Shown here piece by piece: positions 42,384-51,901 of a stretch of DNA of 62,454 nucleotides (within the stretch, counting starts at the first letter, position 1; each line of letters starts with the position of its first letter). Source of the stretch: Acetobacter pomorum (GTDB taxonomy: Bacteria > Pseudomonadota > Alphaproteobacteria > Acetobacterales > Acetobacteraceae); the NCBI RefSeq assembly GCF_002738225.1, contig NZ_PEBQ01000083.1, forward strand, positions 1 through 62,454, in the 5' to 3' direction. The position numbers and the translations under genes were made by a program. The notes under the pieces were generated by a model. The model searched no databases and was not told the DNA's origin. It saw only the letters and a list, made by a program, of their open reading frames with translations.

Positions 42384-44519
42384 ATGGCGGCTAAAAAAAA
42401 TATACCAAACAAGCCTGCAACAAACGGTTTAAAGGCAGATTCCGATAAAATTGAACCAAGCTATACAGAACAACAAGGAAATGGGGGAGAAACCCACCAG
42501 AAAGCAGGGGAAAAGGTTGCAACCCTTACATCTGCCCAAGGTATTCCCATAGCAGATAACCAGAATACTCTACGTTATGGTGCGCGTGGGCCAGCCCTGC
42601 TGGAAGATTTTCATTTTCGGGAAAAGATTTTTCATTTTGATCATGAGCGGATCCCCGAACGCGTTGTGCATGCACGTGGCTATGGGGCACATGGTTATTT
42701 TGAGCTTACAGAGAGCCTGCAGGATATTACCCGTGCCGCCATTTTTCAAAACGTAGGGGAACGCACACCTGCTTTTGTGCGGTTTTCCACGGTTGCTGGC
42801 TCCAAAGGTTCATTTGACGTTGCGCGTGATGTACGCGGATTTGCCGTTAAACTTTATACCAAGGAAGGTAACTGGGATCTGGTTGGCAACAACATTCCAG
42901 TATTTTTCATTCAGGATGCCATCAAGTTTCCCGATATGGTGCATGCCGTAAAACCCGCACCAGACCGAGATTTTCCACAGGCACAATCAGCCCATGATAA
43001 TTTCTGGGATTTTATCTCACTCACGCCAGAAAGCTTTCACATGATCATGTGGGTTATGTCTGATCGGGGCATTCCACGCTCCTTCCGTTTTATGGAAGGG
43101 TTTGGCGTGCATACATTCCGTTTTCTGGACAACAATGACCGCTCCACTTTTGTAAAATTTCACTGGAAACCCAAACAGGGCCTGCAATCTGTGGTCTGGA
43201 ATGAAGCTGTGAAAATCAATGGTGCAGATCCTGATTTTCATCGTCGGGATCTGTGGAATGCGATTACCAGCGGAGATTTTCCCGAATGGGAATTGGGCGT
43301 GCAGCTTTTTGATGAAGACTTTGCCGAAAAGTTTGACTTTGATGTGCTAGACCCCACCAAACTTATACCAGAAGAGCTGGTGCCTATCAGAAAAGTGGGG
43401 CGGCTCGTACTGGACCGCGTTGTGGATAATTTTTTTGCTGAAACAGAGCAGGTTGCATTCTGCACGCAGAATGTTCCGCCCGGTATTGATTTTTCAAACG
43501 ATCCATTATTGCAGGGGCGCAATTTCTCTTATCTGGATACGCAAATAAAGCGCCTTGGCAGCCCCAATTTTACGCATATTCCTATTAACGCACCCAAATG
43601 CCCGATGGCCCATTTTCAGCAAGATGGGCATATGGCCATGCGTAACCCTGTAGGCCGCGCCAATTATGAACCAAACAGTTGGGGTGCTGCCGGTGGCCCA
43701 CGTGAAAATCCAGAGCAGGGATTTCGGAGTTTTGCAAGTGATGAAACCGGCCCCAAACGGCGGCTTCGCCCTGAAAGCTTCGCAGACCACTATAGCCAAC
43801 CCCGCCAGTTTTATATCAGCCAGACACCGATTGAGCAGAAACATATAGCAGACGCCATTACATTTGAGCTGAGCAAGGTGGAACGGCCCGATATCCGCTC
43901 CCGCGTTGTATCACACCTGCTGCATATTGATGAGAATTTGGCAACAACAGTAGCAGATGGTCTTGGTTTGCCATTGCCTCAGCCAGCCTTGGCAACACAA
44001 CCTACACGCACTGATCTTCTGCCTTCCGATGCGCTCAGTATCATTAAAAATGGACCAAAGAAGTTTGCTGGCCGAAAAATGGGTATTTTGGCAACAGATG
44101 GCGTAGATGCAAATCTTTTTGCCGCGCTTATTGCCGCCATCAAGGCAGAAAAAGCCGATTATGAAGTGGTCGCCCCTAAAATTGGAGGCATTACACTCTC
44201 CGATGGCACCAAGGTTGCAGCGCAGCAGAAAATAGATGGTGGGCCATCGGTCCTTTACGATGCGGTAGCTATTCTTGCCTCCAAAGAGGGTTCAAAAGAG
44301 TTGGCCAGTATTCCTGCGGCCAAGGATTTTCTGAGTGACGCTTTCACACACTGCAAATTTATTGGCTATTCTCCAGAAGTCTGCACCTTCTTTAAAAAGG
44401 TGGGGTTGGCAGACAATATGGATAAAGGCTGCATCAAGCTGGATGACAAAAACGCTGTCAGCGCATTTGTCAAAACCTGCGGGAATATCCGCTTCTGGCA
44501 ACGGGAAAAACTGGATTAA
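42384..44519 (+). CDS. katE: KatE-type large-subunit catalase (HPII clade)
   Basis: 711 residues, a clade-2 catalase with a C-terminal flavodoxin/DJ-1-like domain (about residues 560-711). Active-site His96 ([12 protein letters not shown]), Asn169 ([11 protein letters not shown]) and proximal haem ligand Tyr383 ([12 protein letters not shown]) are all present with the HPII spacing (His128, Asn201, Tyr415). It disproportionates hydrogen peroxide. The N-terminus is Lys- and Asn-rich and shorter than HPII's. ATG 42384 has AGGGGGAG upstream. It is convergent with the HxlR gene, with 10 bp between. Confidence 0.96.
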   Translation: MAAKKNIPNKPATNGLKADSDKIEPSYTEQQGNGGETHQKAGEKVATLTSAQGIPIADNQNTLRYGARGPALLEDFHFREKIFHFDHERIPERVVHARGYGAHGYFELTESLQDITRAAIFQNVGERTPAFVRFSTVAGSKGSFDVARDVRGFAVKLYTKEGNWDLVGNNIPVFFIQDAIKFPDMVHAVKPAPDRDFPQAQSAHDNFWDFISLTPESFHMIMWVMSDRGIPRSFRFMEGFGVHTFRFLDNNDRSTFVKFHWKPKQGLQSVVWNEAVKINGADPDFHRRDLWNAITSGDFPEWELGVQLFDEDFAEKFDFDVLDPTKLIPEELVPIRKVGRLVLDRVVDNFFAETEQVAFCTQNVPPGIDFSNDPLLQGRNFSYLDTQIKRLGSPNFTHIPINAPKCPMAHFQQDGHMAMRNPVGRANYEPNSWGAAGGPRENPEQGFRSFASDETGPKRRLRPESFADHYSQPRQFYISQTPIEQKHIADAITFELSKVERPDIRSRVVSHLLHIDENLATTVADGLGLPLPQPALATQPTRTDLLPSDALSIIKNGPKKFAGRKMGILATDGVDANLFAALIAAIKAEKADYEVVAPKIGGITLSDGTKVAAQQKIDGGPSVLYDAVAILASKEGSKELASIPAAKDFLSDAFTHCKFIGYSPEVCTFFKKVGLADNMDKGCIKLDDKNAVSAFVKTCGNIRFWQREKLD

Positions 44520-44529
44520 GCAGAGAAAT

Positions 44530-44886
44530 CTATTCTTTTTCTGGCTTCAGACTATGGGCATATTTATCACCCCATGTTTTTAAGGCATGGATGACCGGCT
44601 TGAGGGTTTGCCCCAAGTCGGTCAGTTCATATTCTACCCGTGGAGGCACTTCAGGAAAAACGGTGCGAGAAATCAGCCCATCAGCCTCCAATTCCCGTAA
44701 CTGATTGGTCAGCATACGTTGTGTTACGTTTGGCATACGGCGGCGAAATTCACTAAATCTCAGCACACCATCTTCAAACAGATGGTAAAGAATAAGCGCC
44801 TTCCACTTCCCACCAAATAATTCAAGCGTGGCTTCCACAGTACAACCAGGGCTGCATGTCAATGTGGTGTGACGAATACGGGGCAT
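44530..44886 (-). CDS. HxlR-family transcriptional regulator
   Basis: 118 residues: a winged helix typical of HxlR/MarR-like regulators (LELFGGKWKALILYHLFEDGVLRFSEFRRRMPNVTQRMLTNQLRELEADGLISRTVFPEVPPRVEYELTDLG, residues about 22-95). Two cysteines, Cys11 and Cys15, sit in the N-terminal arm; family members such as B. subtilis HypR/YodB sense oxidants or quinones through an N-terminal Cys. It is divergent from the OYE/aldehyde dehydrogenase operon, 113 bp away, with a 40-bp dyad in that promoter, so it most likely controls this operon. The start has AGGA upstream. Confidence 0.9.
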   Translation of the reverse strand: MPRIRHTTLTCSPGCTVEATLELFGGKWKALILYHLFEDGVLRFSEFRRRMPNVTQRMLTNQLRELEADGLISRTVFPEVPPRVEYELTDLGQTLKPVIHALKTWGDKYAHSLKPEKE

Positions 44887-44950
44887 GGTATCATTCCTGA
44901 CACTATCGGCTATTTATGTGCGTTCTTGCTTCTTTAATCTAATAGGCCAA

Positions 44951-44990
44951 TGTTTACAGGCAGACCAGATAGCATTTCTGCTTCTAAACA
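44951..44990. promoter_or_regulatory. 40-bp symmetric dyad upstream of the OYE gene, probable HxlR operator
   Basis: Left arm TGTTTA-N3-GCAGA (44951-44964) and right arm TCTGC-N3-TAAACA (44977-44990) are exact inverted copies with equal inner spacing, separated by 12 bp. The dyad ends nine bases before the OYE start codon. Its symmetry and position suit a dimer or pair of dimers of the divergent HxlR regulator. Confidence 0.6.
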
Positions 44991-44999
44991 AGGTTTATC

Positions 45000-46136
45000 A
45001 TGACTGCATCTTACCTTTTTAACCCTGTAACATTGGGGGATTTGCCCCTTGAAAACCGTATTTTTCTGCCACCATTAACGCGCTGCCGTAGTACCCAGCC
45101 GGGTGATATTCCCAATGCGCTTATGGCGGAATATTATGCCCAGCGCACGCAGGCAGGTTTTTTGATTACTGAAGGTACGCAGATTGAACCGCGCGGGCAG
45201 GGCTATGCCTGGACACCCGGAATCTATTCTCCAGAACAGATTGCTGGGTGGAAGCTGGTTACGCATGCCGTGCATGAAAAAAAGCGGCCCATTTTTGCCC
45301 AGCTTTGGCATGTTGGGCGTGTTTCTCATCATTTGTTGCAGCCGCATCATCAATTACCTGTTGCGCCTTCGGCCGTAGCGGCAACGGGGGTAAATGTTTT
45401 TATTCCCACCGGGCCAGGTACCGGAAAACTTGTGCCGCCTGATACTCCGCGTGCCCTGACTATTCCAGAAATTCATGAACTGGTGGAACTTTATGCGCAA
45501 GCCGCCAGAAACGCGCTGGAAGCCGGGTTTGATGGTGTGGAAATCCATGCTGCCAATGGGTATCTGATCAATCAGTTTATTTCGGAACAGGCCAATTTCC
45601 GAACCGATGCCTATGGAGGATCACTTTCCAACCGTCTAAGATTTTTGCGTGAAGTGGTAGAGGCTGTTTCCGCCGTCGTCTCGCCAGAAAGACTGGGGGT
45701 TAGGTTTTCTCCGCTATTCAGTACAACAACAGAAGCGCGTGTTTATCTGGGCCTGCTGGAAAGCAACCCGGCAGAAACCTACACACAAGCTGTGAGCGTT
45801 CTGGCAGAAGCCGGTATCGCGTATCTTTCTCTGGCTGAAGCAGACTGGGATAACGCGCCAGACATGCCAGATTCATTTCGTGCCAGTGTCAGGAACATCT
45901 TTCCAGGCCGTATTCTATGTGCTGGTCGCTACAACAAAGCCAAAGCAGACCATGTTCTCCGCAACGGGTGGGCAGATATGATCGGGTTTGGCCGCAAATT
46001 CATCGCCAATCCCGATCTGCCAGAGCGGCTCAAGCATGGGTGGCCTCTTAACGCCATTGATCCGACAACCATGTATGGCGGTGGCGCGCATGGATATACC
46101 GATTATCCTTTTTATCATCAGGAAACAGAAAAATGA
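45000..46136 (+). CDS. Old Yellow Enzyme-family alkene reductase (NemA-like)
   Basis: 378 residues, a flavin-dependent TIM barrel. The N-terminal LENRIFLPPLTRCRS, QLWHVGRVSH and EIHAANGYLINQFISEQANFRTDAYGGSLSNRLRF blocks are typical; His183 and Asn186 (HAAN) are the substrate-carbonyl pair, and Tyr188 the proton donor. GFGRKFIANPDLPERL near the C-terminus binds the FMN phosphate. Members reduce the C=C bond of enals, maleimides, nitroesters and quinones with NAD(P)H. It overlaps the aldehyde dehydrogenase gene by 4 bp (ATGA), forming an operon under the divergent HxlR regulator. Confidence 0.93.
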   Translation: MTASYLFNPVTLGDLPLENRIFLPPLTRCRSTQPGDIPNALMAEYYAQRTQAGFLITEGTQIEPRGQGYAWTPGIYSPEQIAGWKLVTHAVHEKKRPIFAQLWHVGRVSHHLLQPHHQLPVAPSAVAATGVNVFIPTGPGTGKLVPPDTPRALTIPEIHELVELYAQAARNALEAGFDGVEIHAANGYLINQFISEQANFRTDAYGGSLSNRLRFLREVVEAVSAVVSPERLGVRFSPLFSTTTEARVYLGLLESNPAETYTQAVSVLAEAGIAYLSLAEADWDNAPDMPDSFRASVRNIFPGRILCAGRYNKAKADHVLRNGWADMIGFGRKFIANPDLPERLKHGWPLNAIDPTTMYGGGAHGYTDYPFYHQETEK

Positions 46137-47503
46137 TTCTATATCAGACAATTAACCCAACAACCGAAGCTGTTGAACGCACGTTTGACCTTCATACGCC
46201 CGAACAGATGAAGGCCATTGTAGATCGGGCAGAGCATATCTGGCGCACAGATTGGAAAAAACGCAGTATTGCTGAGCGCAAGATCATTATGTCCAAAGCA
46301 GCGGATCTGTTACGCCAAGATCGGCAGGTTCATGCCCGTTTGATTGCCACGGAAATGGGCAAGGCGCTGCCAGATGCGTTGGAAGAAATTGATATCACTG
46401 CAGATATTCTTTCGTTCTATGCTGATGGTGCTGAAGAGTTTCTGGCCCCCACACCACTTAAGGTGAAAAAAGGCCATGCAAAAATCATCAATCAGCCGCT
46501 TGGTGTTATTTATTGCATCGAACCTTGGAATTTCCCCTATTATCAACTGGCACGTGTGGCCGGGCCTAATCTGATGGCTGGCAATGTGGTTATTGCCAAA
46601 CATGCCCCCAATGTGCCGCAATGTGCGCTGGCATTCGAAAAACTATTTCATGATGCCGGGGCGCCAGCTGGTGTTTATACAAATATCTTTCTCAGCAATG
46701 ATCAATCTGCCGAACTGATCAAGGATGGCCGTATCCGTGGTGTGGCCCTAACAGGGAGCGAACGGGCAGGGCAAACTGTTGCCGCAGAAGCTGGTGCTGC
46801 GCTCAAGAAAGACACGATGGAACTTGGGGGTAGTGATGCCTTTATTGTGTTGGATGATGCTGATCTGGAGCTTGCCATCAAATGGGCCACATGGGGCCGA
46901 TTTGCCAATAACGGGCAGGTATGCACGGCTGCCAAGCGCATGATTGTGCATGAAACCCTTTATGATGCTTTTCTGGACGGGATCAAAAAGGCCATTACAC
47001 AGTTCCGGATTGGAGACCCGCTGGCAGAAGGTACAACACATGGACCCATGAGCAGCAAGCGTGCGCTGGATCTGGTGCTTGAACAGATTGATGAAGCCGT
47101 AAAAGCGGGTGCCACACTGGTTGCAGGAGGCAAGCGGATCAATCGTAAAGGGTTCTTTATGGAACCAACTATCCTGACCCATGTGCAAAAAGATAATCCT
47201 GTTTTTTATCAGGAAATCTTTGGCCCGGTTGCGGTTATCCATAAAGTTGCTTCCGAGCAGGAAGCTATTGATCTGGCAAATGATTCTCCATATGGGCTCG
47301 GTGGGTCTGTGTTCTCGCGCAATATCACACGGGCAGAAAAGGTGGCTGAGCAAATAGAAACGGGCATGATGTTTATTAACACGGCCACGGCAGCTGCCCC
47401 GGAATTACCTTTTGGGGGCATTAAAAACTCTGGCTTTGGGCGGGAGCTTTCGTTCCTGGGCATTAAAGAATTTATTAATCGCAAACTGATTCGTGTCAGC
47501 TAA
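46133..47503 (+). CDS. Succinate-semialdehyde/aldehyde dehydrogenase (Sad/YneI-like)
   Basis: 456 residues of the NAD(P)-dependent aldehyde dehydrogenase superfamily. Active-site Cys264 (ANNGQVCTAAKR) and general base Glu230 (DTMELGGSDAFIVL) are present, with the Asn of PWNFPYYQ at about 133 and EIFGPVAVI and PFGGIKNSGFGRELS later. The short length resembles E. coli Sad (YneI), which oxidises succinic semialdehyde; in this context it may clear short reactive aldehydes as partner of the ene-reductase. The exact substrate is inferred. Confidence 0.9.
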   Translation: MILYQTINPTTEAVERTFDLHTPEQMKAIVDRAEHIWRTDWKKRSIAERKIIMSKAADLLRQDRQVHARLIATEMGKALPDALEEIDITADILSFYADGAEEFLAPTPLKVKKGHAKIINQPLGVIYCIEPWNFPYYQLARVAGPNLMAGNVVIAKHAPNVPQCALAFEKLFHDAGAPAGVYTNIFLSNDQSAELIKDGRIRGVALTGSERAGQTVAAEAGAALKKDTMELGGSDAFIVLDDADLELAIKWATWGRFANNGQVCTAAKRMIVHETLYDAFLDGIKKAITQFRIGDPLAEGTTHGPMSSKRALDLVLEQIDEAVKAGATLVAGGKRINRKGFFMEPTILTHVQKDNPVFYQEIFGPVAVIHKVASEQEAIDLANDSPYGLGGSVFSRNITRAEKVAEQIETGMMFINTATAAAPELPFGGIKNSGFGRELSFLGIKEFINRKLIRVS

Positions 47504-47559
47504 CCCATGCGTGCCATTCCGCTTTCTGCCCATATATTGAAGGAACGGTAACACTTTGT

Positions 47560-47598
47560 AAGGAAGGAAAAACCAATAGAAACGGCTTTTCCTTCCTT
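47560..47598. terminator. Shared terminator between aldehyde dehydrogenase and lipase genes
   Basis: A 15-bp stem with one mismatch (AAGGAAGGAAAA arm at 47560 and TTTTCCTTCCTT arm ending 47598) lies between convergent genes. Confidence 0.65.
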
Positions 47599-47627
47599 AA
47601 CGTGGGCTGAAATATATGTGGAAGATT

Positions 47628-48818
47628 TTATTCCGGTAAGGGAGTGCATTGCGGCGTTATGGTTTGGCCATTCATAACCGCTTGGGTAAATGTAGCTGAA
47701 TCTGGCAAGGATGCGTTTACTGTCTGATCATGGTTCAGACCTTTATAAACATGAGCCTGCACAACTGTACCTGCCGCACAGGCTGCTTTTACAAGCCCGA
47801 ACTGAAGCGGAGGAGGTACATCCCTATCAAGCTCACCTATGCCAACAAACAACGGTTGAGGCAGTTTCATGGTCGGATAATTCATCCCGGCCAGAGCAGG
47901 AGCAAGATATTTTGCAAAGTCGGGTTGAAGTGAATTTTTAAAATTCAGGCCGTCTTTCTTAACCTTATCAGTCAATTCATACACGCATAAACTGGCCGCA
48001 GCCTGATAGGCTGGCATGGCTTTAGCTGTAAAAACGCTTTCTGGCCTAAAATGCGTATCATATCCGGCAAGCCCCTGCGCCAGATACAATGCATAAACCA
48101 TAACTGGGTTATATGGCGCATTGGTCGGATCTGGAGCCGTTGCCATTTGTTTCAACAATTCAGGCGTAATATATGGTGCTCCTGTGGCCACAGTGCCTCT
48201 AATATTCAGCTCCGGCGCATAGCTGGGTGCAAAAGCCGCCGAGGCAAAAGCCGCGCCGCCTCCCTGAGACTGGCCAACAATCATAATTTTATTCTGCAAA
48301 TTTGGCACAGAAGCCAAAGCAGCCTTCACACCATCTAACAGGCTGTAAGCCTCTACGCGCGTGTTGAGGTAAGGGTGCACGCCCGGAGTACCTAACCCCT
48401 GATAATCTGTGCCCACCACGGCAAAACCACGCTTCATCCATTCAGCCAGGTAATGCCGGTTTCGTTCACTCCACGGATTATTAGAGGGCGCGCAATGGTC
48501 TGCCACACCCACCGTACCATGCGCCCACGCCACAATAGGCCACCCACCAGTCGGCGGCTGACCTGCCGGCAAAATAACTTCTGCTGTAACCGGAACCAGA
48601 CCATTGCCCGTAATACCGTTGGTGGAAAGATAGGTAATGCGCAACGCATGCCCGGCATCCGGTAACGAAAAAGCATCTGGCAAAGGTTGGGATGACACAA
48701 GTGCACCTGCTGTACCAGCTAGCAGGGCCGGTGCTGCAAAGGCGCTAGCACTTACATCTGCCAGACAAAAACCAGCAAGCAAGCAGGAAATACGAGAAAC
48801 AGAACGGAAAAAACGCAA
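47628..48818 (-). CDS. Secreted alpha/beta-hydrolase, LIP-type lipase
   Basis: 396 residues. The start is TTG 48818 with AAGGG about eight bases upstream; no other start is available before the mature part, and the sequence from it (MRFFRSVSRISCLLAGFCLA...SAFAA) is a good signal peptide. The nucleophile Ser184 is in VGQSQGGG; AHGTVGVADHCAP looks like the oxyanion loop, ELDRDVP and LNHDQTV the likely Asp and His of the triad. The family (secretory lipase, PF03583 type) includes Candida lipases and mycobacterial esterases. It probably hydrolyses acyl esters in the periplasm or outside. It is convergent with the aldehyde dehydrogenase gene. Confidence 0.88.
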   Translation of the reverse strand: MRFFRSVSRISCLLAGFCLADVSASAFAAPALLAGTAGALVSSQPLPDAFSLPDAGHALRITYLSTNGITGNGLVPVTAEVILPAGQPPTGGWPIVAWAHGTVGVADHCAPSNNPWSERNRHYLAEWMKRGFAVVGTDYQGLGTPGVHPYLNTRVEAYSLLDGVKAALASVPNLQNKIMIVGQSQGGGAAFASAAFAPSYAPELNIRGTVATGAPYITPELLKQMATAPDPTNAPYNPVMVYALYLAQGLAGYDTHFRPESVFTAKAMPAYQAAASLCVYELTDKVKKDGLNFKNSLQPDFAKYLAPALAGMNYPTMKLPQPLFVGIGELDRDVPPPLQFGLVKAACAAGTVVQAHVYKGLNHDQTVNASLPDSATFTQAVMNGQTITPQCTPLPE

Positions 48819-49005
48819 AAGGAACCCTTTCTCAGGCTATAGGTCTTTTGTTGGACCACCCGATAAAACATGAGAAAATGATATCAAGAGCATGAATGTT
48901 TATCATGTCGTTAAAGTTATTTTTTGCGTTTTCAAAACCCGCTTCTGCTATTCTAAAAACGCATCCGTGCATTCCAATATGACAGTTGCATGAGAGCGGA
49001 GCCTA

Positions 49006-49038
49006 TTTTAATTCCATCCAGACGGATTGAAATTAAAA
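49006..49038. promoter_or_regulatory. Imperfect palindrome before the TetR gene
   Basis: TTTTAATTCCATCC and the inverted GGATTGAAATTAAAA form an imperfect dyad with a four-base centre, ending at the ribosome binding site of the TetR gene at 49048. Probably the autoregulatory operator. Confidence 0.5.
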
Positions 49039-49047
49039 GGATGGTGC

Positions 49048-49602
49048 ATGGGTCGCCGCAGAACCATAGATCGGGAAAGCGTTCTGGATAGTGCGGAACA
49101 GCTTGTGCAAAAGGGTGGTGCAACCGCGTTAACGCTGGATGCCGTGGCCAAGGCTGCCGGTATTACCAAAGGTGGCCTGCAATACTGCTTTGGTAACAAG
49201 GATGACCTGATTACCGCCATGATTGACCGCTGGATAGCGGCTTTTGATCTGGAAATAGAAAAACATGCAGGCCCCAAGGCTTCTCTGGCGGAGCGGGCGC
49301 GTGCCTATGTTATGGCCTGCCGCCAGATAGATGCTGCTACACAGGCCAGAATGGTGGGTATGCTGATTACTTTATTGCAATCTCCCAAATATCTAAACCG
49401 GATACGAGAATGGTACGCTGGCTGGTTTGGAGATTGCAACGAGACATCGGAAGACGCACGACAGGCACGTACGGCAATTTTTGCCGCTGAAGGGGCTTTT
49501 CTTTTAAGGAGCTTCGGCTTTATCGCTATGGATCAGTCTGGATGGGATTCAGTGTTTACAGATTGCCTGCGGCTTATTACGCCCCAGACAGAAACACCAT
49601 GA
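49048..49602 (+). CDS. TetR/AcrR-family transcriptional regulator upstream of shc
   Basis: 184 residues. The helix-turn-helix is at the N-terminus (DRESVLDSAEQLVQKGGATALTLDAVAKAAGITKGGLQYCFGNKDDLITAMIDRWI, about residues 7-62), followed by a TetR_C-type helical domain. Start is ATG 49048 (MGRRRTID) with AAGGA nine bases upstream; the frame is open to TTG 49027 through the operator, which is unlikely to be translated. It ends 55 bp before squalene-hopene cyclase on the same strand, so it may regulate or be co-transcribed with hopanoid synthesis; TetR genes of this place are not generally known to control shc. Confidence 0.88.
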   Translation: MGRRRTIDRESVLDSAEQLVQKGGATALTLDAVAKAAGITKGGLQYCFGNKDDLITAMIDRWIAAFDLEIEKHAGPKASLAERARAYVMACRQIDAATQARMVGMLITLLQSPKYLNRIREWYAGWFGDCNETSEDARQARTAIFAAEGAFLLRSFGFIAMDQSGWDSVFTDCLRLITPQTETP

Positions 49603-49657
49603 CTGATACAACAGGAACCAATGAGTCTTTTATGATATTTCGCGCAGGTATGACAAA

Positions 49658-51820
49658 ATGAATATGGCAAGCCGTTTTTCATTAAAGAAGATTTTGCGTT
49701 CTAATTCAGATACTCAGGAAACGGACGTTAATACGCTCATCCAATCCGGAAATATGGATATTGCGCGTTCAAACCCTGCGCCACAGGCTCCGGCAGATCT
49801 GTCGGCTATCAAGGCAATGGGGAACAGCCTGACGCACACAATTTCTTCTGCCTGCGAATGGTTGATGAAGCAGCAAAAGCCAGATGGGCACTGGGTAGGG
49901 CCTGTTGCCTCCAATGCCTCCATGGAAGCCGAATGGTGCTTGGCGCTGTGGTTTTTAGGGCTGGAAGATCATCCGCTGCGGCCTCGTCTGGGCAAGGCTT
50001 TGTTAGAAATGCAGCGGCCAGATGGCTCCTGGGGCACGTATTATGGTGCAGGCAACGGTGATATTAACGCCACTGTGGAATCTTACGCAGCCCTGAGATC
50101 CTTGGGCTATGCAGAGAATGACCCTGCCGTTAGCAAAGCTGCTGCGTGGATTATCAGCAAAGGCGGGTTGAAGAATGTGCGTGTGTTCACCCGCTACTGG
50201 CTGGCCCTGATTGGGGAATGGCCGTGGGAAAAAACCCCCAATCTTCCGCCAGAAATTATCTGGTTCCCCGATAACTTTGTTTTTTCCATTTATAATTTTG
50301 CACAATGGGCGCGCGCCACCATGATGCCGCTGGCTATTTTGTCAGCACGTCGGCCCTCTCGCCCTTTGCGCCCCCAAGATCGACTGGATGCGCTTTTTCC
50401 CGGTGGGCGGGAAAACTTTGATTATGAACTGCCGACCAAAGAGGGCAGGGATGTTATTGCTGATTTCTTCCGCCTGGCAGATAAAGGGCTGCATTGGCTC
50501 CAGTCCTCTTTCCTAAAGCGTGCGCCTTCGCGGGAAGCGGCGATCAAATACGTGCTGGAATGGATTATCTGGCATCAGGATGCAGATGGTGGCTGGGGCG
50601 GTATTCAGCCCCCATGGGTGTACGGGCTGATGGCCCTGCATGGTGAGGGCTATCAATTCCATCACCCAGTTATGGCAAAGGCGCTGGATGGGCTGAATGA
50701 CCCCGGCTGGCGGCATGATAAGGGCGATGCAAGCTGGATTCAGGCCACCAACAGCCCGGTCTGGGATACCATGCTGTCCCTTATGGCCCTGCATGATGCC
50801 AATGCCGAAGAACGCTTTACACCAGAAATGGACAAGGCACTGGATTGGCTGCTTTCCCGCCAGGTACGTGTGAAAGGGGATTGGTCTGTTAAGCTCCCCA
50901 ACACGGAACCCGGCGGCTGGGCTTTTGAATATGCCAATGATAGATACCCAGATACGGATGATACTGCCGTTGCACTCATTGCCTTAGCACCCTGCCGCAA
51001 CCGGCCAGAATGGCAGGCCAAAGGCGTAGAAGCCGCCATTGGCCGTGGTGTACGTTGGCTTGTGGCCATGCAAAGTTCCTGCGGTGGCTGGGGTGCTTTT
51101 GATAAGGACAATAACAAAAGCATTCTTGCCAAAATTCCCTTCTGTGATTTTGGGGAGGCGCTTGATCCTCCTTCAGTGGACGTAACGGCACATGTTCTGG
51201 AAGCTTTTGGCCTCTTGGGCTTGCCGCGTGATCTGCCCTGTATTCAGCGGGGGTTGGCTTATATCCGCAAGGAGCAGGACCCCACAGGGCCGTGGTTTGG
51301 CCGGTGGGGCGTAAACTACCTGTATGGCACAGGGGCCGTTCTGCCCGCTCTTGCCGCCATTGGCGAGGATATGACGCAACCCTACATTTCCAAGGCGTGT
51401 GACTGGCTGATTAACTGCCAGCAGGAAAATGGTGGATGGGGTGAAAGTTGCGCATCCTATATGGAAGTGTCTTCCATTGGGCATGGCACCACAACACCAT
51501 CCCAGACAGCGTGGGCACTTATGGGGCTGATAGCCGCCAACCGCCCGCAGGATTATGATGCCATAGCCAAAGGATGCCGTTACCTGATTGATTTGCAGGA
51601 AGAAGACGGCAGCTGGAATGAGAAGGAATTCACCGGCACGGGTTTCCCCGGTTATGGTGTGGGCCAGACCATCAAGCTGGATGATCCGGCCATTTCCAAG
51701 CGTTTGATGCAGGGAGCAGAGCTTTCTCGCGCTTTTATGCTGCGTTATGATCTCTATCGGCAGCTTTTTCCGATTATCGCACTTAGCCGTGCTTCCCATT
51801 TGATCAAGATTGGGACCTAA
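49658..51820 (+). CDS. shc: Squalene-hopene cyclase
   Basis: 720 residues, a monotopic membrane enzyme cyclising squalene to hopene and hopanol, the committed step to hopanoids that give acetic acid bacteria tolerance to ethanol and acid. The acidic protonation motif D-x-D-D-T-A is DTDDTA at about residue 432. Many QW repeats are visible (QKPDGHWVGP, QRPDGSWGTY, QDADGGWGG, QSSCGGWGAF, QENGGWGES, QEEDGSWNE), the double alpha-barrel framework. The N-terminal 50 residues are a poorly conserved extension. It ends with a strong terminator. Confidence 0.96.
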   Translation: MNMASRFSLKKILRSNSDTQETDVNTLIQSGNMDIARSNPAPQAPADLSAIKAMGNSLTHTISSACEWLMKQQKPDGHWVGPVASNASMEAEWCLALWFLGLEDHPLRPRLGKALLEMQRPDGSWGTYYGAGNGDINATVESYAALRSLGYAENDPAVSKAAAWIISKGGLKNVRVFTRYWLALIGEWPWEKTPNLPPEIIWFPDNFVFSIYNFAQWARATMMPLAILSARRPSRPLRPQDRLDALFPGGRENFDYELPTKEGRDVIADFFRLADKGLHWLQSSFLKRAPSREAAIKYVLEWIIWHQDADGGWGGIQPPWVYGLMALHGEGYQFHHPVMAKALDGLNDPGWRHDKGDASWIQATNSPVWDTMLSLMALHDANAEERFTPEMDKALDWLLSRQVRVKGDWSVKLPNTEPGGWAFEYANDRYPDTDDTAVALIALAPCRNRPEWQAKGVEAAIGRGVRWLVAMQSSCGGWGAFDKDNNKSILAKIPFCDFGEALDPPSVDVTAHVLEAFGLLGLPRDLPCIQRGLAYIRKEQDPTGPWFGRWGVNYLYGTGAVLPALAAIGEDMTQPYISKACDWLINCQQENGGWGESCASYMEVSSIGHGTTTPSQTAWALMGLIAANRPQDYDAIAKGCRYLIDLQEEDGSWNEKEFTGTGFPGYGVGQTIKLDDPAISKRLMQGAELSRAFMLRYDLYRQLFPIIALSRASHLIKIGT

Positions 51821-51834
51821 CGCGTTTTGCAGAT

Positions 51835-51864
51835 GGATACAGGAGGGAACTCCTGTATCCTTTT
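51835..51864 (+). terminator. Rho-independent terminator of shc
   Basis: Perfect 11-bp stem GGATACAGGAG/CTCCTGTATCC with a 4-base loop, directly followed by TTTT, 15 bp after the stop. Confidence 0.9.
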
Positions 51865-51901
51865 AAAATATTGAGCTGCGCTTCATTTCACTTTGCAGCA
51901 T

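Noticed and set aside
46748..47353. 201-residue open frame opposite the aldehyde dehydrogenase
   Set aside because: Antisense to a gene with all active-site motifs; an opposite-strand shadow.
51173..51799. 208-residue open frame opposite squalene-hopene cyclase
   Set aside because: Antisense to conserved QW repeats; no family resemblance of its own.
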